Part shown: one piece after another, positions 43,701 to 55,216 of the stretch
Layout of the letters: the number at the start of each line of letters is the position of its first letter
How positions within the stretch are numbered: the stretch's first letter is position 1
Source: Lepidodermella squamata
Lineage: Eukaryota; Gastrotricha
DNA length: 64,000 nt
Assembly: GCA_047495785.1 (NCBI GenBank)
Contig: JBLDXI010000020.1
Coordinates: forward strand, 806,001-870,000
Direction: 5' to 3'
Program-made: the position numbers and the translations under genes
The notes under the pieces: generated by a model
Told to the model about the DNA's origin: nothing
The model's input: the letters and a program-made list of their open reading frames with translations, nothing else
Database searches by the model: none

Positions 43701-46700
43701 AAGGTTGGAGTTCAAGAGGCGGTGCGTTACCAGGTTTGAATTCAGCCACTTTGATTATCGCAACGCCAATAAGCACGAAAACTATGGGAAGGATGAGTTC
43801 ACTGATGAAGCCCCTCCAGTTTCGGCGCATTCGATGGTAACGTTTGACTAGCAAGGCCCAGAACTGTTGCGAGGTTAGCGCTATGCCTTCGAGGAACTCG
43901 TATTCAGGCTGGGGTGGTAGAGTAACATGAGCAGGTATATCAACCGAAGTATTAGGCTCCGGCGCATCTTCTTCGTCTTCGTGCGCTAAATGAATTACTC
44001 AATATCAAGTGAAAATAACCCGAAAAATGACATACCTGCTTCATTCGTCTCCCCTCTCTTCTCAGCAGCATCAGCCATATCAGCCATTTTAATGAAAATC
44101 TGTAGAAATGAAAGATGATTGCTGACAACTTTATGTGAGATCATTCGTTACTTCTTCCATTGTGCAGTCTGATAGTCCATAATTGGCCATTCCAAGTTCG
44201 GTCTGGGACTTCTCAAGAGACGCCAGAAATGCCGGGAACTTGGAGACATTGTCGTAAGGTAATTCGTAAAGTAGCTCTCCATTAACGTGATCGACAAGTT
44301 TGCAGTTGGGAATTTGTCGCTTGATAAAGTCAGTCACCTGGCCTTCCCACTTTTTATCAACAACTTCTCCACCGACATTTTTACGCACGATAGTAAGCCG
44401 ATACCCATCTCCACATGTTTCTTTCAGGAACAGAGGAGACCCACACTAGACGGTAAGGAGATTATAAAAATTCCTCCTTAAAATTGATAATTTAACTTAC
44501 AGTTTGAAGTTTCCCCTGTGACATGACGGCGATTCGATCGGCTAAGACCTCGGCTTCATCCATGTGATGCGTTGATAGCAACATAGTTCGACCCTGTCTG
44601 AACTTGCTGAGCAAATCCCACAAGCCACGCCTCGCATACGGGTCGACGCCAGCCGTCGGCTCGTCCAGTATCACAACTTTCGCGTCTCCGATGAAAGCGA
44701 CAGCTATAGAAAGACGTCGGCGCATGCCGCCTGAAAGCACTTTCGCTGGTTCGTTCCGCTTCATCGTAAGATTCGTATCAACAAGCATCCGCTCGATATC
44801 GGCGGGTATGAGCGACTTCTCAAGGCCGCGTATCCTTGCGTAGAACCATAAATGCTCACTAACAGTCAAATCGTCGTACAACACGTTAAATTGCGGGCAG
44901 AAGCCGAGAACTTTTCGCACTTCCTCCAGCTCAGTCTCGACGTCATGACCGCCGATTGTTACAGACCCGGATGTTGCCGCTATCAACCCAGTCATTATAG
45001 ACATTGTTGTAGTTTTGCCAGCTCCGTTATGGCCGAGGAGAGCCGTGATTTGACCTTCATACATGTTCAGCGATAGATTATCAACAGCTTTTCTCATTTT
45101 AGGCGGCTTCTTGCTGCACTTCATCTTCAATCGGTCAAATATGCTGTAGTCGTAGATTTTTTCGATCGAATCAAGAGAAGCTCCGACTGGTAAGTGAGTT
45201 GGTTCGTCTTCAAACTGAAAAGGGCCAATTGTTCTGCCATTATTGGTTTGAGGAGGGGTAATTTTCTTGTCCTTTTTCGCAACTCTGCAGCAATCACCGC
45301 ACCAAAATGAGGGCAAGAAAATGAAATAGAAAGGTCTCGGCACGCCGTATTCACCGGGATACACGTGCTCGACATACCACGCGATGAAATAGTACAGGAA
45401 GGTATCAACCAAAAGCATGATCCAACAGTGGAATAACGTATACTGGTCCTCGGGTTCGTCGCTTACAGGAGTTCGGAAATTCGAGCCTTGGGAACCATCC
45501 AAAGTCATTTCGTAACGCCCGATGACGTTCCAGCCATGGCCAAGGGCTACATTTGGCAAAATTGACGTCGCCATCATTCGGGGGAAGTTCAGCGATTCAG
45601 GATTTCCATTGGCAATACCACCGAAAGCAATGTAAGTCATGAAGTACGCCAGCCCGCCGACTACAGCTCCAATGTTCGCCTTCGAAAAGAACGAAGAGAT
45701 GAAGAAACCGAACGAAATTGTCGCAGCTGCGTAGGTGATCATGATCAGGAAAATGATGCCAGGATTTGAGAACTCAAGAACTTTACTACCCCTCACGATT
45801 ATCACAAACAAGAGTACGCTGATTGTGAGAAGACTGATCCAGAAGATAAACCACGAGATGAAGTGAAGACCGGGTGAGATTCCCATAATTCTTGCGACCT
45901 CTCGCAGCTTTTGTTCCTTCTCCAACACAACCGATTTAACAATCATCGAAGCTGGGAAGATCCAGCCCAAGACAACGAAAAGCAGCAGATTGTTCGCCAA
46001 ATTTGCGATGAATTGATCAATCATGTAGCACGGGAAGGGGAACTGCTGCATGATGTTTCCGATGAATGCGTAGGGCGAGGATGTTTTCATTTGAATTACA
46101 GCCTTTTCAACGGCATCTTGCAGGTAGATGAAACCGGTTGAGAAGTAAGGCATTTCGTTGTTGAACGGGTCGCGTCTTACTTTCCTGTTGAAAGGCCTGT
46201 CTTTTTGCCCTCTGTCTGTTGCCGTGTTGTCTAGCTTTGATGGATCGATGCGAATTGCGAACCGGACAAGATCGGGCAGAGTGCTTGTAGTTAGTTTCTG
46301 AGGGTCTTTGAACTCGATCGCGCCGAACAACTCGTCAGATCGTGTGTAAGCCATGCCTTTAGTTACCATGGTGTCCAAATCACTGTAACCCTCGAGCCGT
46401 GATAGCCGAGAGCCTATTGTCGCGGCCGTGGACGATGCGTAGGAGTAGGTTGTAGAATAGGATGATGGCGTTGACCCAGAACGGAAACAATCGATTTTAC
46501 GGATGAATTCCGGCAAATCTTGTTCAATTAGCTGCGTAAAATCCGACGAGTTTATGTAATTTAGAAAGCCAATCAGTTGCGTGACATTCAAGTTAGCCGC
46601 TCCGGGTATAGACGACGAAAAACTCGAAAGTAAGCCGCTGGACAAGAAAGTTTGAATCAACGGCCTGAAAATTAAAAAAATTAAAAAGGTTACCAGGCAA

Positions 46701-47592
46701 ATTAATCGAAACTTACAGATTGTTTTTATAGTTCTGTGAAACGATTTTGATGTTGTTAAGAGTAGTTTGAACAGCACTTTGCAGGGTAGTTTGCCAATCT
46801 AATGCCGCTTCTACTCTGCTCATGAGCTCTCGAACAACTTGCGTATTCGGGTAGTAGAGAATTTTGCCTCGAATAATCGGATTTATGTAGTCCCACAGAA
46901 ATTTGACCTGCTTGAATTGGCTAAGAAAAACCGAGCATTCGTCCTGGGGTGTCGCGGCTGTAGTCGTAGTCGTAGTCGTTTTCGAATTCGCACCGGTCAA
47001 AGATGCGGTATTGCTATTGTTTTTAGTTGAGAAAGGCCGGTCGCAAAGCAGTCCCCAAACTCCGATGAGACCAGTCGACATGTTCGTCCTCATTTGAAAA
47101 CCTCTTCCGAGAAATACGTTTCGAGTTATGTTAATCTTGAGAATCAGGCGCAAAAAGCTTCCATCTAAAAACATCTCATTCGGATCCAAAGCAAGCTTTT
47201 GATTGACTATATCAGCTTCTTTCACCATATCGGTGATCCTAAAGGATAGATTTTTCAATATTTTATCAAAACTTCTGTGGAAATTCTTACGAAGCAGGTC
47301 CGAAAGGGTAGCGACCATCTTCTGACCGGGTCCGGTTTTCTTTACACGTGTTTTCGAACAGGCAAACCACCCCTTGAAGGTAAGGAATGTGGCCGGCCGA
47401 AGGTAGAGGTTTCGCGTCAAGATGGCACTCGGTTTGAGTATCCTTCAGGTTGAAGGCCACGCGAAAACCAGCTAGAACTATGAACATGATCAAAGGTACG
47501 AGAATTTCAGCAGCTAGCCGAACAGGATTGCGAGCCTCGGTCTTCCAACATTTCCAGATCAGAAGACCGAGCTGAAGAATTCCAAGATTCAT
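40794..47592 (-). CDS. Full-length ABCA-family lipid transporter
   Basis: Seven exons: 47291-47592, 46717-47238, 44501-46664, 44152-44445, 44036-44099, 41597-43985 and 40794-41382; they sum to 2,107 residues, normal for ABCA. Order: TM helix 1, large extracellular loop 1 with a Thr-rich patch, five more helices, NBD1 (Walker A GHNGAGKTTT near 820, signature LSGGM near 914, Walker B VVILDEPTAGVDP), a regulatory segment (GSPLFLKETCGDGYRLT), second membrane half with a large cysteine-bearing loop, and NBD2 (Walker A GVNGAGKSTT near 1780, degenerate signature YSGGN, Walker B LVFLDEPTAGIDP). ABCA proteins move lipids across membranes; nematode CED-7 acts in corpse engulfment. The substrate here is unknown. 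Confidence 0.93.
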
Positions 47593-50261
47593 AACTTGCT
47601 ACAAGTCAGTCCTCTAGATAAAATAAGAAATTATATTCAAATTGAGCTAAACATCGGCGAATCTAAGTCCTGCTAATCCAGGTTCTTTATATTTCTAAAG
47701 AAAACGCTCAAGATTGCGCAGCTTTTTACAATAATATAGCGATCGGCCTGGAAAAATAGCCCATACGACAAACAACTCGTGTCGCCTGTCCGCAGAACTG
47801 TTTCATACGGCGGCGAAACGCCGTCAAATTTATTCTATACGTTTCTACTAGAGAGCGCGTATAGAGCAAAGGTATTCACTGCACTCGCAGACTCGCTTAT
47901 TGATTGCTGCCTCACACATATACACACACATTCTCTAATAAATATTATATGCCTGTACATATCAGCTGCGTTTAGTATGAAAATTATAATATGCGAGTAT
48001 ATGGCAGCGCGCGCGTTTTTTATAGCCGTGCATTTTTTTGTCACACGCGCGGTTGGACATAATTTAGCTTTTTTCACCCCGCAAGCTTTATGGTGTAGTG
48101 TGTCACCCGGGCCAACGCGATAGGTGAATCGCAGGTGCGATGCGTTTTTTGCCCTATCTCGAAGCTATGACCTATCAGAAAAGACAAAGTTCCGCCGGCA
48201 GTAATTATTTCCGAGCAGCTCAAAGATAAACATCTTGGAGATGCGTGACATGCCACCTTTTATATGAGCTAAGCTGGATATTAATCTCAGGTAATATAAC
48301 AAGGTCACTGCAGCAGTGCAGCAACATACGCACGTGGTGGCTGAAAAAATACAACCCCTGACCTAGAAAATGATTCCATTTTGTTGTGTGCGCCGGCATA
48401 TTTGGGCGAGATGTGGACACCATGATGAAAAAATGAATTCCTCAAACGTGCAACAAACTCTTGTTCAATACCTTAACCGGTGTTTTAAAATTGAAGAAAG
48501 AGACAGGAACAGCAGGATATGAGAGCCTGAGACTTTTAACCAATTATGATGAATCATAGGTGCATTATTCACCATCGTCTGACCCCCTGGATCGAAAGAA
48601 ATAAAAATCGGGTTCAGAAAAACGAAGCTGAGATATCCATAACGATATAACTACTTTATTGTCCATGCACGTAATACTCAATATTTTAGCTCTTCGCATG
48701 ACAATATTATTTTTGGCCAACATAACTGTGGCCATTGACGTCAATGAGCGATAGTGAACACTGAACACGTGAAGGTTTATTATTGAAACATGGAAAAGCT
48801 TATAAATTCGGCTTGGAGAACATTTTTTCACCATACTAGGCTAGAATCGGACGAATTTATATCGTCTCGGGTTGTCAGTCTCAGGTTTTCAGGTGTCATG
48901 ATCCGGCACTGCTCCTTTAATTGAGGTCCTTTATTGGGATGACTGTTATCCTCTAGGTGGCTTCCGGTCGACCGCTGTCGCTTTGGTGGATTGGCTGCGA
49001 GTATAGGGCGACTTGTTTTTCAAGCCATTTCAATCGTGGCTGGCGTAATTCCTCCGACAGTGGGCGATACTCCACCGGTTCATGTAGATCGCTGCTGATG
49101 AACCTCGGCCAGTAGATGCCGCTTATTATATCCGCGTAGACAACGATTGTACATGGCGTCGAGTTTCATGAAGTCCGCGGTTCTATCGCCAGCACTCGGG
49201 CTCGTTTGAAAGCTAAAGCTACTCTGAATTGATGCATGCCCAGCAATGATGAATTGGGGAAATGTAAAATTATTGAATGGTGTTCTTCGATTTAAGAGCA
49301 TAAAAACCTTAAGCGAAATAGAGTTCCTAATATTTTCCAGGATTTTCCAGAACTCATCAGACAATCAGACAAACTCATCAGATTGACAAACGATTTTTTC
49401 GGAATATTTCGATGTACGCTTGCTCTCCATTTTAGTGCTTAGTACAATCAATGTACAATGTTGTCCAAGTTCAACTCAAACGCAACTTTCTGGGACATAA
49501 GAGCGATGATTCACCAATCACCCCAATATGCGCATTAACTTTTCGTTTAATAATTATCGATAATTATCGTTCAATAAAACGAAAATTTTCAGTTTTAAAA
49601 CACTCTTTTGAGCATGTTCTTTAGAAAATTCGGTGTTTAGGTTCCGAGATTCGGTGGGACCAATTTTCTAGCGCAACTGTGTCGGGTGCAAGTTTATTTT
49701 CGCAAAAGCTTAAATTCTTATCGAATAATTCGAGTTGGAAATATGAAAATTCATAGCTGTTGGCTGAGAATAATGAATTTCCGATAATCGATAACGATAT
49801 TGATTTCCAATAGTTTCTGCATAGCTTTATACTCTATATGGACAATGTCAGATTCATTATTTTAGTTTCACCCGCAAGTGTAAGAAGCCCAGTCATTGAG
49901 TCCGACTTTAATTTTACCACCAATCATATAGGGATTTTATTAATTCATTATAGTAGCCGATATATATAGCTATCCGATCTGAATTAAACAGAGCCTATTT
50001 ATACATGCTTCAGATGATAATTGCCCTGTTTGAGTATTCACTGTTGCTATTGGCTGTTTTATTGACCGCACAACTTTTGTCTTATAGCTTTAGCGCTCGC
50101 TAAACCAGCACTGCTGCCTTGTGCATAAGATGCTTATATTATGTCCCTTAGCAGCGGCCAGACCTATAGCTACCAAGCCATTATAATTCAATCGCCAGGT
50201 GCTACTATTTGCCTATACAAGCGAATCGCCCGCATCTGACATATATTTAAAAACTGGTAGA
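47593..50261. other. Long intergenic region
   Basis: About 2.7 kb between the ABCA start and the TIR-PLAT start, which point away from each other. It contains CA/TA-rich simple sequence near 47920 and an 18-bp perfect palindrome at 49550. Short reading frames (for example 48565-48834 and 49080-49364) have no domain. No gene supported. Confidence 0.55.
49550..49567. repeat. Perfect 18-bp AT palindrome
   Basis: ATAATTATCGATAATTAT, self-complementary around CG. A related ATAATCGATA motif lies near 49785. Possibly a dimeric transcription-factor site, or chance in AT-rich DNA. Confidence 0.5.
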
Positions 50262-53200
50262 ATGGGCATGCCATGCTTGAAGCCTCAAACGATACCGCAG
50301 CGACCTCGAGAACAGCGAATCGCCAATTTATTCATCAGCTATTCATGGAAACGGCGACCTAAGCAGATAAAAAAATTAGCGAAATTTCTGCGAGACACCA
50401 AGCAATTCAATGTATGGATTGAAACCGAACGAACAACCGGCTTCTTGCCTGGAAGCTTCATCAAAGTAAAAGCATTATTCAAAATTGAAATTTAATTATA
50501 AATTTAAAAAATTTCAGGCGATTGATAATTCTGAGCTAGTGATCGTTTGTTTTAGCGAAGAATACAAAAATTGTAAAAACTGCATGGCCGAGCTGTACTA
50601 CGCCGTCGACTGTCGGAAGCTCATCTTACCAGTCAATGTCCAAAATCCCGGTTATTTGCCCGCTGAAAACGGGGTGAAATACCAAGATTTCGTCACCCCG
50701 CTCGAATTTTTCGGCTTTCGAGCTGAAAGTCTTGTTATTCATGATAAAATTTGCGAAATGCTAAGCATCACCTACCAACCACCGCCCGAGTCTGAAACAC
50801 TGGCCCAGCGGCTTGATAAGGGCTTATGGCGGTTCAGGGTCTATACGTCGAGTAGTCAAGCTACGGCATCTACAGCTAAGGCTTATGTCCAGATTTATGG
50901 CAGTAAGAAATCGTCGAGGATTTTGGCCTTTGAACCAGGGACTGGTTCGTTCGAACCCGGCTCGGTTGATCACGTTTACATGCCGGCGGATGACATAGGC
51001 CTGCCTTACAAAATAAGGGTCTGGCACGACAATTCAGGCCCAAGTCCGGCTTGGCATTTGAATAAAGTTGTAATGGCTGGTCCAGATGGTTTATCGGCTA
51101 CGTTCGAATGCGGCCGATGGTTGTCTAAGGACGACGGGGATGGAGAAATAATTCGAGAAATTCCAGCACTGTGCGGCAACCCAACACAAATGCTGAAAGG
51201 TTCGTTTCATTTTTTAATTTAATTTAAAAATTAATTTGTTTGTTTAAAGTTGTCAAGTATAGCATCGCGGTAACAACGGGTCAAAAAGCTGGTTCGGGAA
51301 CCGACGCTAATGCTTTTTGCTGCCTTATCGGCGAATTCGGCGATACCGGAAATCGTCCTCTTATCAAATCAGCGAACGAGAACAAGTTCGAACCTGGACA
51401 GGTTTAAAATTCAAAAAATATTTAATTATCAATTTAATTGAAAATGTTAAGGTCGACGTATTCACGATTGAGGCGGTTGATTTGAAGAAAATAACCAGCA
51501 TTAGGATTGGCCATGATAACAGCGGCCAATCTCCTGGGTGGTTTATTGACCAAGTTGCCGTCAAAAAGATAGGAAGGAAAGATGATCCTGAGCAAGTATT
51601 TCGATGTGATCGATGGCTTGCTTCGAATATCAATGATTGCAAATCCGCGATTGAGCTATTCGACCATGGACCTTCGCCATCTTCAAGTAACACCTATTTT
51701 CCCTATCTTTAGTTTAATCCTAATTCTTCATTTGTATTAAGAAATTAAATACTTGGTGGCGATAAGAACTGCCGATCTACCCAAAGCGAACACTAACGGC
51801 GAGGTTTTTCTCACGATCATTGGTGAGAAGGGCGAGTCCCCAAAATACGCCTTAAGGGCTGAATCGAAGGTGGAAGATCAGGAGAAAAGATTCGATCGAA
51901 ACCAGCTCGACGAGTTTACCTTTGATATCGAATATCTAGGAAATCTCAAGCAAATAAAACTGGGCTTGGATGGCTCTAAAAATTGGTTCCCCGGTGACAT
52001 TACCGTATCGGTACCTGAGGCTGGTCACGAATACGTGTGTTCGGTCCAACGATGGATTAAGGTAAAAGACGGCGATACCGAACTGCCGTTCAATACAGCA
52101 AAAAGCGTGCCTAAACGTGAGTACATAATTACTTCTCAATTATTTCGTGAATAATTTTATCATTTGAAACCAGTCTTGACCTTTGACTTAACGATATGGA
52201 CGGGCCATAAAATCGGATGTGGGACGGACGCCAAAGTTTTCGTGCAATTATTCGGTGCCGATGGTAAACAGACTCCTGAAATCGGCATCGGCGAGAAAGG
52301 AATTGTATTCGAACCTGGATCGATCAACACGTTTCAGGTATGAATATTGAACTCCGAAAGTCTCCTTAGTAATAATCTTAATTATAGGTCAAATTCAGAG
52401 ATATTGGAAGGATTAAAACACTTCGAATCGGCCACGATAACACTGGCAAAGATCCGTCATGGTTTGTCGAGAAAATCAAGTTGCATCGCGTGAGATCGAT
52501 AACTGACCCGCCGCTTGCTAATAACGAACCTGGCGAAATGTACTGGTACTACGTCAGTAAATGGTTTTCTCAGGATGAAGCTGGCAGTCAGCTGGTTCGG
52601 GACCTTCCTTCCCAATATGAATCAGGCCAGAATCTATCAATCAGCCCAACTACGACTGATTACGAAGTTCGAATTAGGACTGGGGATTTTCCGGAAGCTG
52701 GAACTGAAGCTAATGTCTCGATGAAGATATTTGGCGAATTCGGCGAAACTTCCTTGATCCCCCTCAATAAAAGTCTACTCAAAGACCAAAGCTACGATAA
52801 GCCGCTCTTTCAACGCAACCAAGAAGACGTGTTCGTAATGACCGAAGTTCCTAATCTGGGCGAAGCCTTAATGAAAGTACTTGTCAAAATTGATTCAGAA
52901 TCAGCAAAGTCCGATTGGAATCTCCATCACATCAAAATTATCGATCTGACATCTAAAAAAGAGTGAGAAATTATTTTTTAATTTGGAATTATTTAAAATA
53001 TTTCATACCTATAGATTCGTTTTTCAATGCAACGATTGGCTCGGAGTGTCGAATGGCCGTCGTAATTTCAGAGATCTGCCTGTAATGGCTAAGGGAGAAA
53101 GCGAGATAGTAGCCGATACTTCGAATCAGATCGAAAAACAGATGGCAACCTACGCGATTCAAGTTGTATCAGGCCGCGAAAATTTCTCGCCAAGCGACGC

Positions 53201-54419
53201 GAAAATATCGCTAACTCTAGCTGGCGGGCTGTTGACGACTGAGAAGCTCGTTTTGAGCCAATCGAAATCTCACATTTGCCTATTCGAACCTGGCCAAACT
53301 GACAAGTTCGAATTCACGCAGGTCGATGTGGGTGATTTGAGGAAGGTCAAGGTGACCTTTGAGCCACCTCAAGACGCGCCTGAAGCTAACTGGTTCCTGA
53401 CTCGTATCTATGTGGAAATTCCTAATACGACAAGAAAATGGATTTTTCCGTGTAATATGTGGTTTAGCGCCGAAAAACGAGAACGTGACCTGTTTCCTCA
53501 AGAGCTTCCAAGTGAAGATTGCGATCCGCGTAAGACGTTTTATTAATAATCCACCTTAAAAACTCCTAATTTAAATTTTTCAGACGTGCCATATGAAATA
53601 ACTGTCGCCAGTATGCCAGTTTTTAGTGATGGATCGAATCCAGATGTTTTCATCAACATTCTCGGCCTGCAAAAGGAAACCGGTCCTACTTCATTGTGGT
53701 GGTCGAAGAAGCGCAAACGGCGGCCGTTTGAAGAAACAATCGGCGAAAGTTTTGTCCTAGAGCTTCGAGACGTTGGCGAGACGATTCCCAAGGTCGTTAT
53801 CGGCTACGAAAATACCGAACCTGGTTTCGTTTGGGATTTCGATCAAATCGAAGTTCGCAAATTGGTCAGTCCTGATTTGAGGAGAATCTGGCGGTTCCCA
53901 CGGAGTCGCTGGCACCTCACTCCCCAACAAGATCGTCAAGTCGTGCGGGAATTATTGCCTAACTACATCACAGACGAATTGCTGGACAAAGACGGCGATG
54001 TTTCATCAGCTGAACCGAAACCGAGGAATCAAAGCTGTGATAAAAAGTATAAAATTGTAGTTTATACTGGGGATAAACCTGGCGCAGGGGTTGACGCGAA
54101 TATCTACGTCAAAATTCAAGGATCGCTGGGTTCAAGTGACGAAATTCAACTGTTTTCATCTCAAAACGCTGCTAGATTTCAGCGTTCCCAAATCGATGTT
54201 TTCGATCTCCAATTGCCGGACTTTGGGCGGCCTGAAAAATGCGACGTCTGGCACGACTGCTCCGGCCTGTTGAACGCTTCTTGGTACCTGGATCGAATCG
54301 AAGTGATTGATTTGTTTGACAATTCTATTTTTGTATTTCCGTGTGATAAATGGCTCTCGCCTAATGTTGGCGATAAAGCAACAAAGCGAACATTGACAGA
54401 AAAATCTATACCTAAATAA
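50262..54419 (+). CDS. TIR domain fused to eight PLAT/LH2 domains
   Basis: Nine exons: 50262-50465, 50518-51199, 51250-51401, 51452-51686, 51742-52116, 52174-52337, 52388-52962, 53015-53529 and 53584-54419; 1,245 residues. The TIR domain (about 18-150) starts LFISYSW, has WIETERTTG in the BB-loop region and CMAELYYA, where Glu-93 fits the catalytic Glu of NAD-cleaving TIRs. PLAT domains begin near residues 170, 297, 426, 550, 695, 840, 967 and 1121, each starting with a Y-x-I/V-x-V-x-T strand and containing [RS]-I-x-x-G-H/Y-[DE]-N and W. Tandem PLATs occur in LOXHD1-like proteins and bind lipids or proteins. No signal peptide or TM, so probably cytosolic. Immune or stress signalling is inferred. 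Confidence 0.85.
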
Positions 54420-55216
54420 ATAATGATCACAAGTAGAAAATCATAGCAATAAATAAAAGCAACTTCGCCATTATGTACGAAAAATTCATAATTGCGGTGT
54501 CTCTTGAATACCGAACGCGGTTGGGAATTTTTTCCAAGTTTAGTTTTCCGAAAAGAGCCAGAAATGTTAAATTCGACAGATTTACGGCATATGGCACATT
54601 GACGATATTGGCGCAAAGGAAAAAAGTTCAGATAGGTCATGATTCGAAAACAAGAAAATTTTGAATTCGCTGCAATGTGGAAAATAAATTGGGGTTTGGA
54701 AAATTCGCACAGCTTTTTTACTAGAGCGTGTCCTCTATGTTTTTTTTTTAATTTTGCGAATTTTTGAAGGAAATTGAACTACAATTCTGAAACTAAGCCT
54801 TTAGGCGAATCTTCCATCCTTTCAAATTGAAAAATGTACTGGAGAAAACACTGAAAAACCCGATGGTAACTGGTTCAGTAATTTTCGGTTTTTACCTGGT
54901 TGGATCAAATTTCTTCGAATTTTTTTTATCCTATTCACACTAATGTTTTCTTGATTACTGTTTTCATGGCATTTTATATTTTTTCAAGATTTTTCTGGCC
55001 ATGAAATATGACTTCCTCCGTTATTTTAGAGTTTCTGATCTTTTTCCCGTACATTTCTTTTATTTAGGTTGCTTATAGGACACGCTGTAAAGCAACACCT
55101 TTCAATTAGAAAATTTCTTTTATTTTCGATAAATTAGAGAAAATTGCGATACATCATCTAGTTTAGCACAGTTCATAGATACAACAAAATTTAATCAGGA
55201 TACAAAAAAGCCAATC
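54420..55216. other. Intergenic DNA after the TIR-PLAT gene
   Basis: 797 bp between converging genes. The first 250 bp hold a decayed PLAT remnant (listed separately). The rest is AT-rich with no gene. Confidence 0.55.
54473..54661 (+). pseudogene. Decayed ninth PLAT repeat
   Basis: A 63-codon frame starting 53 bp past the TIR-PLAT stop reads like a worn PLAT domain: YEKFIIAVS at the start (compare KYSIAV in repeat 2), then RNVKFDRFTAYGTLTI and KKVQIGHDSK (compare KKITSIRIGHDNSG). The middle of the domain is lost. It looks like a former C-terminal repeat now outside the gene, or an exon of an alternative transcript. Confidence 0.55.

Noticed and set aside
47920-47945. CACATATACACACACA simple repeat as a CRISPR or satellite array
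   Set aside because: It is a short dinucleotide-rich tract with no spacer structure.
48565-49364. Minus-strand frames in the long intergenic region
   Set aside because: Short, no domain, no splice structure, composition like the surrounding non-coding DNA.
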